From contig OZ244817.1 in the NCBI GenBank assembly GCA_965220305.1, positions 1,674,001-1,738,000 on the forward strand: 64,000 nucleotides of DNA, read 5' to 3'. The stretch is from G965220305 sp965220305 (lineage in GTDB: Bacteria; Chloroflexota; Dehalococcoidia; Lucifugimonadales; UBA3495). Shown in pieces: positions 41,973-51,034 of the stretch. The notes under the pieces are model-generated. The model did not search any database. It worked only from the letters and a program-made list of their open reading frames with translations, and had not been told where the DNA came from. Every line of letters begins with the position of its first letter. The first letter of the stretch is position 1. The translations under genes were made by a program, and so were the position numbers.

Positions 41973-42533
41973 CTAGTCCGCCGGGGCCACGAAGGGGTAG
42001 GGTATCTCCGGCCCGGCCCGCAGGGGAAGCACCACGGTGGCGGAGCCGGGCATACTCTCGATGCCATCCTGGGTCTTCATGCCGATTTCCAACTCGATAA
42101 AGCCCATCTGGCCCTTCTCGTACTTGCCCGTTACCCGGCCCCACATGATGAGGATGTCGCCGGGCACCAGCATGGCGCGGTGCTCGAAGCGGGCCTTCCA
42201 GGGCCAACCGGCTGGGGAGGTCCAGTCTTTCAGGTACTGGGGCACCACGCTCTGCTTCCAGGAGCCGTGGACCAGAATGCTGGGGTTGCGGTCGTGATTG
42301 AGGCCGAAGTCCAAATCGTAATGGATGCGGTGGAAGTTTTCTATAGCGGCGCTCCACCGGAACAGGTGGGTGGGAGTGGGCTTGTATATGTACTTGGGCA
42401 ACTCCATGCCCTCTTCCACGTCTTCGTAGTAAATTTGCTGCCTGTTGCGAAAGTCGTCGGAGGTGAGCCTTTCGTTATGGGTCAGAATCTCTTCCGGCTC
42501 CATTTTTAGCAGGTCTTCCAGGGGTGCGCTCAT
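41973..42533 (-). CDS. MaoC-like hydratase (hotdog fold), C-terminal-half type
   Basis: 186 residues from the ATG at 42533, with GAGGTGG before it. The hydratase-2 motif is visible as FHRIHYDLDFGLNHDR then ILVHGSWKQS: Asp and His of the R-specific enoyl-CoA hydratase catalytic pair. A closing strand segment (ILIMWGRVTGKYEKGQMGF) is typical. The upstream gene supplies a second hotdog domain, so the two probably form a heteromer acting on an acyl-CoA or acyl-ACP. Confidence 0.8.
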   Translation of the reverse strand: MSAPLEDLLKMEPEEILTHNERLTSDDFRNRQQIYYEDVEEGMELPKYIYKPTPTHLFRWSAAIENFHRIHYDLDFGLNHDRNPSILVHGSWKQSVVPQYLKDWTSPAGWPWKARFEHRAMLVPGDILIMWGRVTGKYEKGQMGFIELEIGMKTQDGIESMPGSATVVLPLRAGPEIPYPFVAPAD

Positions 42534-42594
42534 ACTTGCCACCTCGCTGTCATCGGGTTTGGGTCTACTGCATCTGCTCCGGTGGGCGAGGGTC

Positions 42595-43146
42595 CTAACG
42601 TCGGATGGTGGAAGCCCTGGTGATGCAGAGTAGCTCGTCCTTCTGGTTGGTAAAGGTGGTCTCCCTGGTTATTATCAGGAAGGGGCGACCATCCCGGCCC
42701 ACCCGCTCCCGGATGTCAGAGTAGCGGTTCTGAAAGAAAATCTTGTCGCCAATGCTGGGGTATTTGTAAATTTCCAACTCGTTGCCGGCGTTGAGCACCC
42801 GCACCAGGTTGGTGGGCACCGGGGGCAACTCTCCCGGGCGACGCACCGAGCCGATGCCGTCGGAGGTGGGGTTTTCCTCGAAGGCCCTGGTGATGGCGTC
42901 TTCCTGCTCCGGGGGAATCCGGCTGGACATGTAACTGACCATGATGGGCGGAGTGATAATTTCCCCGTACTTGGACTCCTTGGCAAACTCCTCGTCGTAG
43001 TACCTGGGGTCCGGGTCCATCACCGCCTGGGTGAACCGGCGCAGGTACTCCTTGTCCACCTCACCCCAGGACTCTACTATCTCGCCGCTGACGCCGATCA
43101 TCGCCTGTACCTCGGGGGTAAGGGCGGACTCGGTCTGTTGGGTCAT
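42595..43146 (-). CDS. MaoC-type dehydratase N-terminal domain protein (FAS1-like)
   Basis: 183 residues from the ATG at 43146, with GGAGG 13 bases before. MaoC_dehydrat_N (FAS1-like) type: YLRRFTQAVMDPDPRYYDEEFA, YGEIITPPIMVSYM, GNELEIYKYPSIGDKIFFQ, ITRETTFTNQKDELLC. It is the non-catalytic or partner half of two-part hydratases, and it is followed 61 bp later by the catalytic-type half. Confidence 0.82.
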   Translation of the reverse strand: MTQQTESALTPEVQAMIGVSGEIVESWGEVDKEYLRRFTQAVMDPDPRYYDEEFAKESKYGEIITPPIMVSYMSSRIPPEQEDAITRAFEENPTSDGIGSVRRPGELPPVPTNLVRVLNAGNELEIYKYPSIGDKIFFQNRYSDIRERVGRDGRPFLIITRETTFTNQKDELLCITRASTIRR

Positions 43147-43302
43147 TTTCCATGCCTCCTGTTGGGTGGTCTCTGGTGACTTCAGCCTACCCCAGCCCGA
43201 AACCTTAGTCAATACTGGCCCAATACGCGGGGCCAGGCACCGGCGCCCCCTCCCTGATCCTCTGCATCAAGGGGGATGGGACTTACCGACTCGGGCAGGT
43301 CA

Positions 43303-44244
43303 TCAGCCCCGGGGCCAGGGTCCGTAGCACTGCTCCAAATCGCCGTTGAATTGCTCCAGGGTGAAACTATGCTCCTGGGTGCCGTAATGCTGTACGGCGT
43401 AGTGGCCGCTGAGGTTGCCCATCATCACGGCCCGCTCCACGGGGAACCCCTGGACCAGTCCCTTAATCAGCCCGCCGCGGAAGGCGTCGCCCGCGCCGGT
43501 GGGGTCCACCACGTTATCGGTAGGGACGATGGGCACGTGGGTCAAGCCCTCCGGAGTCAGCAGGTCGCAACCCTGCTCCGCCTTGGTGGTGACGATGACG
43601 CCGGCCATTTCCAGCAACTCCTCGTTGGAACGACCCGTCTTGTCCCGAATCAGGGCCAACTCGTAATCGTTGGACACCAGCAGGTTGGACTGTTCGATGC
43701 AGCGTGCCAGGTCATCACCCGGCCACAGGGGCAACGACTGGCCCGGGTCGAAGATGGTGAAAATGCCCAGTTCCCTATGGGCGCGGGTGTATTCGGCCAT
43801 GTCTTCCAGGTTGCCCGGAGCCACAATGGCGAGGCACTCGGCGGGGTTGACCTTGTCGAAGTCGAACCCGGAGGGGTGCTTCATAGCGCCGGGGTTGAAG
43901 CCGGTAATCTGGTTGTCCGCCAGGTCGGTGGTGATGTAGGCCGAGGCGGTGGCTTCTTCGGTGACGATACGAATGTCATCGGTGGCGATGCCGCGCTCCC
44001 CCCACCATTCAAAGTAGCGGTGGTAATCGTAGCCGATGGCCGCCACGATGCGGGGCTTCTCTTCCAGCAGCGACAGGGAGTAGGCGATATTGCCGGCGGT
44101 GCCGCCGAAGTTTTCCTTCAAGCCGTTGACGGTGAAGCTGACGTTAATCAGGTGAATCTTGTCGGGCATGATATGGTCGCTGAACCGGCCCGAGAAATCC
44201 ATAATTCGGTCGTAAGCGATGGAACCGGAGACTAGAACTTCCAT
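43303..44244 (-). CDS. PfkB-family carbohydrate/nucleoside kinase (adenosine kinase-like)
   Basis: 313 residues. The ribokinase fold is complete: LVSGSIAYDRIM at the N-terminus, NFGGTAGNIAYSLSLL (substrate GG motif), TIFDPGQSLPLW, SNDYELALIRDKTG, and the catalytic anion-hole motif DPTGAGDAFRGG with its Asp base. The short lid and the sequence FSDHIMPDKIHLINVSF resemble archaeal/bacterial adenosine or cytidine kinases more than sugar kinases. GAAAGGAC precedes the ATG. Not linked to a sugar pathway. Confidence 0.92.
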   Translation of the reverse strand: MEVLVSGSIAYDRIMDFSGRFSDHIMPDKIHLINVSFTVNGLKENFGGTAGNIAYSLSLLEEKPRIVAAIGYDYHRYFEWWGERGIATDDIRIVTEEATASAYITTDLADNQITGFNPGAMKHPSGFDFDKVNPAECLAIVAPGNLEDMAEYTRAHRELGIFTIFDPGQSLPLWPGDDLARCIEQSNLLVSNDYELALIRDKTGRSNEELLEMAGVIVTTKAEQGCDLLTPEGLTHVPIVPTDNVVDPTGAGDAFRGGLIKGLVQGFPVERAVMMGNLSGHYAVQHYGTQEHSFTLEQFNGDLEQCYGPWPRG

Positions 44245-44368
44245 GCGTATAATTTTGTGTCCTTTCTAGGATTGGCGACGGGACATTGGAGGGGACCCTC
44301 GCCGGTTCTACTCTACCCCAGCCCCCGTCGGGGCGCAACGGCTCCAAACTCCCACCCACTTCCCCGGT

Positions 44369-45016
44369 TTAGCAGCCGTACACACCCTCCAGGCTGCCGA
44401 CGAAGGCGACAGCGTCTCCCACGGCTATGCCGGTCTGCTCCGATCCTCCGGCGTTAATTTCCAACACGAACTGCACCGGCCTCGACGGGGAGAACCGGGG
44501 CAGCTCCGGCAGGGTTTGGCCCGGATCCGGAGTCGGGACGTTGAAGCTGATGTCGGCCACGGTGCATTGGGCGTCGATCCACAGAATGTCCAGGGGAAAC
44601 TGCATCTCCCTCATCCAGAAGGAATATTGGCCCTCGCTTTCAAACACGAACAGCATACCCGTGCCCTGGTCCAGGCTGGGCCGCCCCGAAAGTCCCTGGC
44701 TGCGCTGGTCCACCGTCGCCGCCACGTCAACGGTGAAAGTGGCGTCGCCCACCCGGACGGCGGGCAAAAGGGGCCCCGAGGTGGCTGTCGGCTCGGGAGG
44801 CGGAGGCGCTGTGGCCGTGGGCCGCGTGGCCGTCGCTGTGTTGGCGGGAATGGGGGGAACGGCGGTGGGAGTGGGAACGACAGGGCTGCGAGGGACGACG
44901 GCGGAGGGCGCCGCCTGGGTTGGCCCCACGGTTGTAGGGGCAGGGAGCGTCCCATCGACACGGCCATTGCAGGCCAGGGCTAGGAGCAGCAGGGCCAGGA
45001 AGATGCAAGGGCGCAT
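44369..45016 (-). CDS. DUF192 lipoprotein
   Basis: 215 residues from the ATG at 45016 (a TTG at 45025 would add three). Lipoprotein signal with lipobox LALAC at residue 16, then a long Pro/Thr/Ala linker (residues 20-80) and a DUF192 domain: VDVAATVDQRSQGLSGR, GMLFVFESEGQYSFWMREMQFPLDILWID, and a late INAGGSEQTGIAVGDAV. DUF192 proteins have a compact beta fold and no known enzymatic role. The protein would be anchored on the outer face of the cytoplasmic membrane. Confidence 0.88.
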   Translation of the reverse strand: MRPCIFLALLLLALACNGRVDGTLPAPTTVGPTQAAPSAVVPRSPVVPTPTAVPPIPANTATATRPTATAPPPPEPTATSGPLLPAVRVGDATFTVDVAATVDQRSQGLSGRPSLDQGTGMLFVFESEGQYSFWMREMQFPLDILWIDAQCTVADISFNVPTPDPGQTLPELPRFSPSRPVQFVLEINAGGSEQTGIAVGDAVAFVGSLEGVYGC

Positions 45017-45134
45017 TGATGCCAACCGTTAAGAATAATAGCGGCGCTGGGGCCTCAATCGCACCAGCACCCAGACCCCGATTGGTCTAAAACTTCTCCG
45101 ACGAAACGTTACGACTAGACGAGTACGGGAGGGG

Positions 45135-45842
45135 TCAGCGCGGCCCGGCAGCCTCCAGGTACACCACACCGGCAGCATCGGCCCTTTGCTGGTCGCGCAG
45201 GTCTATGGAGTACCCAACTACGACGGCAATGGAATCCTCCCCGAAGACCGTTACCAGGGCGTCTGCCGCGTCCCTTGACCGCTGAATGTCGTCCCCATCC
45301 ACCTTATTGGATGCTTCAATTGCAACCCATACATTCTGTTGTGTGCCGCGAAGGCGAGCATGAACAATGGCGTCGGTGGCGTCAATCCGCATAGCCTGTT
45401 CCTCGCTGATTAGCCCCCGGTCCAGGCTGTTCTCCACAGCCTCAACGAAGTCCTCCCGGGATTCCTGATAGCCGCTTTGCATTATCTGCGCCCGGCGAAG
45501 TCCCAGCCTCTGGCTGAGCAGCGGCCTAATCCGGCGGTGCAATTTAGCCTCAAGGGAATCCCCCTTTAGCTGGCCCACGTCGGTCTTCAGTCCGGCCACG
45601 TCGGTCTTCAGTTGGGCCACGTCGGTCTTTAACTCGGCAATCGAGGCGCCGTGGTCGGCCAATGTCGCCTTAATCTCAACGATGTCTTGCTCGATGCGGT
45701 CCAACCTGGCGGGCATCCCCAGGAACTCGTTGGTCAACATCGCGCGCAACAATAGACGCTGGGCGTCCGGATTGGCCTGCAACTCAGCGATGATGCGCGC
45801 GACCAGTGACTCTGGGTCAGTTTGAGGTTCGTGAGAAGTCAT
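45135..45842 (-). CDS. Coiled-coil protein with nuclease-like C-terminal domain (copy 2)
   Basis: 235 residues, paralogue of the gene at 27304. The first 60 residues are nearly identical (ARIIAELQANPDAQRLLLRA, NEFLGMPARLDRIEQDI). The coiled coil is longer here, built from repeats LKTDVAQ, LKTDVAG, LKTDVGQ, encoded by a 21-bp tandem unit (about 45570-45640). The C-terminal domain keeps DAIVHARLR, VWVAIEASNKV and VVVGYSI. Number variation in the coiled-coil units between the two copies suggests slippage. Confidence 0.65.
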   Translation of the reverse strand: MTSHEPQTDPESLVARIIAELQANPDAQRLLLRAMLTNEFLGMPARLDRIEQDIVEIKATLADHGASIAELKTDVAQLKTDVAGLKTDVGQLKGDSLEAKLHRRIRPLLSQRLGLRRAQIMQSGYQESREDFVEAVENSLDRGLISEEQAMRIDATDAIVHARLRGTQQNVWVAIEASNKVDGDDIQRSRDAADALVTVFGEDSIAVVVGYSIDLRDQQRADAAGVVYLEAAGPR

Positions 45843-46169
45843 GGATGCTCTTGGCTATTGAACGTAAAGATATTATACAGCAGATTGACGGACGGTAGAA
45901 TGACGCCCCCGTCACCCGCCAGTTGCCCTTGGGGCATGCGGAGCGCCCGAGAAAACTGGCATATGCCCGGGGAAACACAGCCCTGGCCATTAGCGCCTCT
46001 TCCCCTTCGCCTTGTCGTGTCCCGGTGGCTGGGTTAAGATTGACGCGCTCAACCCAGGCCCTTGGCTACCCGGGCTGGGCAAGCGTATTTGCGGTACAGC
46101 GGTACAAAGGTGCGAGACCGGCCAGTGCGCCAAGGGGAGCGCCCCGGTCCGCCGAAGGAGAGTTGACAC
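45843..46169. other. Intergenic region, nothing clear seen
   Basis: Divergent promoters are expected. A short GACGGACGGTAGAATGACGC piece resembles the edge of the dispersed palindrome family. No gene, and no clear promoter or hairpin. Confidence 0.35.
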
Positions 46170-46961
46170 ATGCGCCAGAACCGAGTCAAAAAGGTCATGA
46201 GCGAGGGCAACCTGGCCCTGGGCGCCTACGTGACCTTCGCCGACCCCCAGGTAGTGGAGCTCATCGGGCTTGCCGGTTTCGATGCCGCCTTCATCGACAT
46301 GGAGCACACCGACTTCGACCTGGGACTGGTGGGCCAGATGATACGGGCCGCCGATTACGCCGGCGTAACCTCGGTGGTGCGGGTGCCCGACAATGACGAG
46401 AAGCTGATTCTACGATTGCTGGACGCCGGGGCGGAAGGGATTATCGTGCCCCACGTGGCCGGACTGGCCGGGGCCCAGCAGGCGGTGAACGCAGCCCGTT
46501 ACGCTCCCATGGGACATCGGGGCGGCGCGGCGGGCACCCGGGCCGCCCGCTACGGCACGGTGCCCTGGGAAGAGCACGTGCGCCAGTCCAACGAGGAAAT
46601 CCTGCTCTCGGTGATGACCGAGGACGACCAGGGTATCCAGGACATCGAGAAAATCGCCGCCTTGGACGGCATCGACCTGGTCTCTATCGGCCCCACCGAC
46701 TTCTCGGAATACATGGGCATCCGCGACCCCAGCAGCCCGGTGCTGCGGGACCGCATCAAGGAATTGGCCGGCAAGGTGAAGGCCATCGGCAAGGCCAAGC
46801 TGGCCTTTCCCATGAACCACGCCGCCATGCCCATGGACGCCAAAGAGCTGGCGGAACTGGGGGTGGGTTACACCCACGTGGCCCCGCCGCCGCCGACGGT
46901 GCTGCTACGGTCGATGCAGCAGCGGGTGCAGAGCATCCACCAGGACCTGGGGCGGGGCTAA
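46170..46961 (+). CDS. HpcH/HpaI-type aldolase
   Basis: 263 residues, with GAAGGAG before the ATG. Class II aldolase of the HpaI family: LGAYVTFADPQVVELIGLAG, AAFIDMEHTDFDL (Asp-Glu-His of the active site), TSVVRVPDND (Arg), LDAGAEGIIVPHVAG, and VMTEDDQGIQDIEKIAALDGID (metal Glu/Asp) with the loop GPTDFSEYMG. It cleaves 4-hydroxy-2-keto acids to pyruvate and an aldehyde. Two CoA-transferase genes follow on the same strand 326 bp later. Confidence 0.93.
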   Translation: MRQNRVKKVMSEGNLALGAYVTFADPQVVELIGLAGFDAAFIDMEHTDFDLGLVGQMIRAADYAGVTSVVRVPDNDEKLILRLLDAGAEGIIVPHVAGLAGAQQAVNAARYAPMGHRGGAAGTRAARYGTVPWEEHVRQSNEEILLSVMTEDDQGIQDIEKIAALDGIDLVSIGPTDFSEYMGIRDPSSPVLRDRIKELAGKVKAIGKAKLAFPMNHAAMPMDAKELAELGVGYTHVAPPPPTVLLRSMQQRVQSIHQDLGRG

Positions 46962-47287
46962 ACGCCTTTTATGGTGGGCCTGCCTTCCCATTCATGGTGA
47001 GCTTGTCCAACAAGCAGCCGGCCCGGGACACAGCCGGACAACGGAATGGGCGCTCCCACCATAGCCTCCTCCCCACCGTCATTCCGGCGATGGCCGGAAT
47101 CCAGGGGCGGGGGATGTGCTGGCCGCGCACTTTAGACCCCTCGCTCCACTCTGGCGACAATCAAAAGGCCTGGTGCGCGGTTGGCCCATTTGCCTTGCCC
47201 CTTCAGTTCCGATACAATCCCTTTCGCTTGAGAAGTTACACGCTGGCGGCTTGGTTTTCCATCCTACATCCAGGCCCAGGGGGTGAC
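46962..47287. repeat. Intergenic region with a reversed copy of the palindrome
   Basis: Main palindrome reversed at 47072-47109 (ACCGTCATTCCGGCG...). TTTAGACCCCTCGCTCCACTC (about 47130) is the reverse of the repeat seen at 18867 and 16780. No gene. Confidence 0.45.
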
Positions 47288-48478
47288 ATGCCGGAAGGAG
47301 TATTGGAAGGGGTCAAGGTCCTGGATGTCAGCGAGGACATCGCCGGGTCCTTCTGCGCCCGCCTGCTGGCCGACTACGGGGCCGAGGTGCTGAAGGTAGA
47401 ACCTCCCGGCGGGGCCGCACTGCGCCGGATGGGGCCCTTCTTCCACGATGAACCCGACGCCGAGAAGAGCCTCTTCTTCCTGGCGCTGAACCTGAACAAG
47501 AAAGGGGTCACCCTCAACCTGGAAAGCAGTACCGGGCAGGCCATCTTTCGGCGGCTGGCCGAATACGTGGACGTGGTCGTAGAGAGCTACCGTCCCGGCT
47601 ACCTGGCATCCCTGGGGCTGGGTTTCGATGACCTGCGGCAGACCAATCCCGCCCTGGTGCTGACTTCCATCACCCCCTTCGGCCAGGACGGCCCCTACAG
47701 TCAATTCAAGGGAGAAGAGATTGTCAGCTATGCCATGAGCATGGTGATGGGCATCAGCGGCGTTCAGGGTCGGGAGCCCCTGAAGCACGGCGGTTTTCAG
47801 GCCCAGTACCAAGGCGGGCTCTTCGGCGCTGGGGCCACCGCCATGGCCCTGTTCGCCCAGGACTGCACCGGCGAGGGCGAGCACGTGGACGTTTCCGTCA
47901 CCGAGTGCGCCGCCTCCACCATGATGGCCGCCCAGACCATCTACCCCTTCATGGGGGGCATCCACACCCGCCGCAAGGCCGAGGGCAGCCTGTTCGAGAA
48001 CCCCACGCCCTGCAAGGACGGCTGGATTATCATCCAGACCGGGGGAACCTCCTGGGACGAGATAGCCAACTTCTTCGGCGACCCCCAGCTTCTGGAGCCC
48101 CGCTTCGTCGACCGGGCCCAGCGGTCCCAGTTGGGCGACGAGCTGGACCAGATAATGCTGACGGCCCTGCAGGACCAGAGCAAGTGGGACCTGTTCGACC
48201 GGGCGGCCCAGGCCCGGCTGCTCTTCGGCGTGGTGCAGACGCCCAGCGAGTTGGCCCAATGCCCCCAGTTGGAGTCCCGCGACTTTTACCGGGAAGTAGA
48301 CCACCCGGTAATGGGGAGGGTGCGAGTTCCGGCGCAACTGCTCAGGTTCAGCGATATGCCCTTTCCCAACCCCGCTGCCGCGCCAACCCTGGGGCAAAAC
48401 AACCAGGAAATGTACGTGGAGGGCCTGGGCTACACCCAGCAGGAGATGTGCCAACTCCGCCAGATGAACGTAATCTAG
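47288..48478 (+). CDS. CaiB/BaiF family CoA-transferase (first copy)
   Basis: 396 residues from the ATG at 47288, with GGGGG before it. Class III CoA-transferase: VKVLDVSEDIAGSFCARLLADYGAEVLKVEPP (N-terminal CoA-binding motif), NLNKKGVTLNL, VVVESYRPGYLASLGLGFDDL, and the catalytic Asp in GEGEHVDVSVTECAAS. The end (VDHPVMGRVRVPAQLLRFSD) is typical. It moves CoA between carboxylic acids. It shares only moderate similarity with the next gene, so the two may form a heteromer or act on different acids. Confidence 0.94.
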   Translation: MPEGVLEGVKVLDVSEDIAGSFCARLLADYGAEVLKVEPPGGAALRRMGPFFHDEPDAEKSLFFLALNLNKKGVTLNLESSTGQAIFRRLAEYVDVVVESYRPGYLASLGLGFDDLRQTNPALVLTSITPFGQDGPYSQFKGEEIVSYAMSMVMGISGVQGREPLKHGGFQAQYQGGLFGAGATAMALFAQDCTGEGEHVDVSVTECAASTMMAAQTIYPFMGGIHTRRKAEGSLFENPTPCKDGWIIIQTGGTSWDEIANFFGDPQLLEPRFVDRAQRSQLGDELDQIMLTALQDQSKWDLFDRAAQARLLFGVVQTPSELAQCPQLESRDFYREVDHPVMGRVRVPAQLLRFSDMPFPNPAAAPTLGQNNQEMYVEGLGYTQQEMCQLRQMNVI

Positions 48479-48593
48479 CGGCGTCGCCGGGTACGCGCTC
48501 CTTGGCCGAGGCTCCGCCGTCCCATCCCCCTGGTATCAGACCCGCCCAAAGACGCTCCCCACGACGCTATCCCAACTAGAGAGGCAAACCACC

Positions 48594-49952
48594 ATGGACA
48601 GACTGCCATTGGAAGGTATCCGAGTTCTGGACTCCACCTACGTCTTTGCCCTGCCCTACGCCGGGGCCCAGTTGGCCGACCTGGGGGCCGAGGTCATCAA
48701 GATTGAGGGTCCGGGCAGACCGGACATCCAACCCCGCTCCGGGGGCCTGGCCGGCGTCTTTCCCGAGCACGACCCCGGCGAAGACTGGTGGAACCGGGCC
48801 TCCACCTACAACCTGCTGAACCGAGGCAAGCGTTCCCTGACCCTGGACATGACCGACCCCCGGGCCCGTGACCTGTTCCGGCAGTTGGTAGGCGTCAGCG
48901 ACATTGTGATGGAGAACTTCACCCCCCGGGTGATGCGGGGCTGGGAATTGGACTACCCTAACCTTCGCAAGATAAAGCCGGACATCATCCTGGTGTCCAA
49001 CACCGGCTACGGTCACGGCGACGGCCCCTACTCCAGCTATCCGGCCCAGGCCACCACCCAGGAGGCGACCCACGGGCATTGCTGGGTCACCGGATACGCC
49101 GGAGACATTCCCTCCAAGGCGGGGCGTTCCTTTGTCGACTTCCTGTCCACCTGGAGCGCCGTGTTCGCCATCGGAGCCGCCCTGCGATACCGCAACCGCA
49201 CGGGCAAGGGCCAGTGGGTGGACATCGGCATGTACCAGGCCGGGGTGATGTTCCTGTCGGAGTACATCCTGGACGCCAGCGTCAACGGTCGGGACGGCGG
49301 GCGCATCGGCAACCGGCACCCCCACCGGGCGCCCCAGGGCTGCTACCCGGCCCGGGGCGACGATCAGTGGATTACCCTTTCGGTGGGCAGCGACACCGAG
49401 TGGCAGTCCCTGTGCCGGCTGATGGAGCGGGAGGAGTTGGCCCAGGACGCCAGATTTACCGACGTGTTGTCCCGGCAGAAGAACCACGACGAGTTGGACC
49501 AGTTGCTGGGCGACTGGACTCGACACCACGACAAGTACGACCTGATGCACCGATTGCAGGGAGAAGGCATTGCCTCTGGGCCTGTGCTCAACGGGAAAGA
49601 GGTCCACTTCGACCCCCACTACCGCAGTCGCAACTTCCTGGAGCGGGTCACCTACCCGGAAGAGCGGCAGATGGGCACCCGCTTCCTCATGGGACGCCCC
49701 TACAAGTTCTCCAACAACCCGTTGAAAATCCAGGGACCCGCACCCACCTTCGGCGAGCACAACCAGCCGGTGCTCAAAGACTTGTTGGCCCTGGACGAGG
49801 ACACCTACCAGGAGTTGGTCCAAGACGCGGTAATCGCCACGGTGCCCCTGATAGGCAACGCCTCGCCCGCCCTGGACCCGCGTCGGGCGGTGGAGCAGGG
49901 GTTGCTGGGAGGGTGGGAGCCAGACTACCGGGAGCAACTGGGGATTTCTTGA
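48594..49952 (+). CDS. CaiB/BaiF family CoA-transferase (second copy)
   Basis: 452 residues, longer than the usual 380-410. GAGAGG lies 11 bases before the ATG. Motifs: IRVLDSTYVFALPYAGAQLADLGAEVIKIEGPG, NLLNRGKRSLTLDM, MENFTPRVMRGWELDYPNLR, and the catalytic Asp in GKGQWVDIGMYQAGV. It ends FGEHNQPVLKDLL, the family's closing motif, plus a C-terminal extension of about 55 residues. It follows the first copy by 115 bp on the same strand. With the aldolase upstream this may be a small acid-degradation operon (inference). Confidence 0.94.
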   Translation: MDRLPLEGIRVLDSTYVFALPYAGAQLADLGAEVIKIEGPGRPDIQPRSGGLAGVFPEHDPGEDWWNRASTYNLLNRGKRSLTLDMTDPRARDLFRQLVGVSDIVMENFTPRVMRGWELDYPNLRKIKPDIILVSNTGYGHGDGPYSSYPAQATTQEATHGHCWVTGYAGDIPSKAGRSFVDFLSTWSAVFAIGAALRYRNRTGKGQWVDIGMYQAGVMFLSEYILDASVNGRDGGRIGNRHPHRAPQGCYPARGDDQWITLSVGSDTEWQSLCRLMEREELAQDARFTDVLSRQKNHDELDQLLGDWTRHHDKYDLMHRLQGEGIASGPVLNGKEVHFDPHYRSRNFLERVTYPEERQMGTRFLMGRPYKFSNNPLKIQGPAPTFGEHNQPVLKDLLALDEDTYQELVQDAVIATVPLIGNASPALDPRRAVEQGLLGGWEPDYREQLGIS

Positions 49953-49986
49953 CACCCTGGTTGGGCGGGGACTAAGCTAAATTTAC

Positions 49987-50061
49987 GGGCTCGTAGCTCA
50001 GCGGCAGAGCAGCCGGCTCATAACCGGCGGGTCGCAGGTTCGACTCCTGCCGGGCCCACCA
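49987..50061 (+). tRNA. tRNA with anticodon CAT (elongator Met, or Ile2)
   Basis: 75 nt including an encoded CCA end. Acceptor stem GGGCTCG pairs with CGGGCCC. D-arm GCTC..GAGC. Anticodon stem GCCGG/CCGGC with loop CTCATAA. T-arm GCAGG-TTCGACT-CCTGC. The first pair is G-C, so it is not the initiator tRNA. CAT could be elongator tRNA-Met or the lysidine-modified tRNA-Ile; sequence alone does not settle it. Confidence 0.95.
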
Positions 50062-50118
50062 CTTCGTGACTTCAAAGAGGTTCAATAGCAACCCCTGACG
50101 GCAGGTGGATAATATCCC

Positions 50119-50812
50119 ATGAAGGACGAGATTCTAAGCTACTGGGATATGTGCAGTCGCCAGGGAATGGCGTTGCAACGCGGAATGTACTTCAGGCCGC
50201 CACCTGTGTATGGGGTGATACTCATGTCACGCCGTCCCAACGCCCCGTACGCAGATGCCATGAACCCAGACGAGACCGTACTCATCTATGAACGCCATGA
50301 TGTTCGACGTACTACGAACACTCCGGATCCCAAGAGGATAGATCAACCACGGTTTGATTTGAACGGAAAGCCCACTGAAAATGGACGATTCGCGGCGTGG
50401 GTAGATGAACTCAAGCAGGGCAACGTGGCTCCAGCGATTTTTCGAGTCTACGAAAAGATGCGACCCGGCACATGGACAGACCGGGGGGCTGTACTACTTG
50501 AAAGACTATGCCTACCGACAAGAAAATCAACGTAGAGTTTTCAAGTTTAGGCTCGAACAAGCTGACTTTGATTCTAGCTCACCCCATGAGTCCAACGACC
50601 CGGATTTATCAACCAATCGGCAGATTCCTTCATGGATCAAACAACTGGTCTACAAGCGAGACAAGGGCCAATGCGTTATATGCAGTGCAACAGACCAACT
50701 CCACTTTGACCACGACTTTCCTTTCGCAAAGGGAGGAATTAGTATCTTGCCCGAGAACGTCCGAATCTTGTGTGCAAGGCACAACCTTGCGAAATCAGCC
50801 AAAATCGAATAG
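50119..50812 (+). pseudogene. HNH endonuclease split by a frameshift
   Basis: Two overlapping frames (50119-50535 and 50405-50812) form one protein of about 230 residues if one G is removed from the G6 run at 50483-50488. The N-terminal part (DETVLIYERHDVRR, VYEKMRPGTWTDRG, then LYYLKDYAY and RRVFKFRLEQ) is like the YDG/SRA-type domains of HNH endonucleases that read modified DNA. The C-terminal part is a full HNH motif: CVICSATD, LHFDHDFPFAKGG, ENVRILCARHN. Such genes are often defence restriction factors. It begins 57 bases after the tRNA, a usual integration place. Confidence 0.7.
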
Positions 50813-51034
50813 TGGCTTGCGCATTCTGATACCGCCTACAGTAAATGGTCGGTAGAGATTTGAAGAACCACCTCTGGACAAACGTCCACATTCTTGCTCA
50901 AACTGCCCTGCCCCCATATAGCTAAACTCTAACGACCAGCCCACTCTTCCCGCCATTGGCAGCAATACCATCAACTCGAACCCAGTTTTGGATAACGTCC
51001 CTTTAGATCCACAAAGACTGTCAGAGGCCACGCC
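50813..51034. other. Intergenic region, nothing clear seen
   Basis: No repeat, hairpin or gene was identified; lower GC than the surroundings, like the HNH gene, suggesting both came in together. Confidence 0.35.

Noticed and set aside
47264..48454. 396-residue minus-strand frame of the same length as the CoA-transferase on the other strand
   Set aside because: Equal length is coincidence; the plus strand has all family motifs, the minus strand none.
49987..50061. Initiator tRNA-Met
   Set aside because: The first acceptor pair is G-C, whereas bacterial initiator tRNAs have an unpaired first base.
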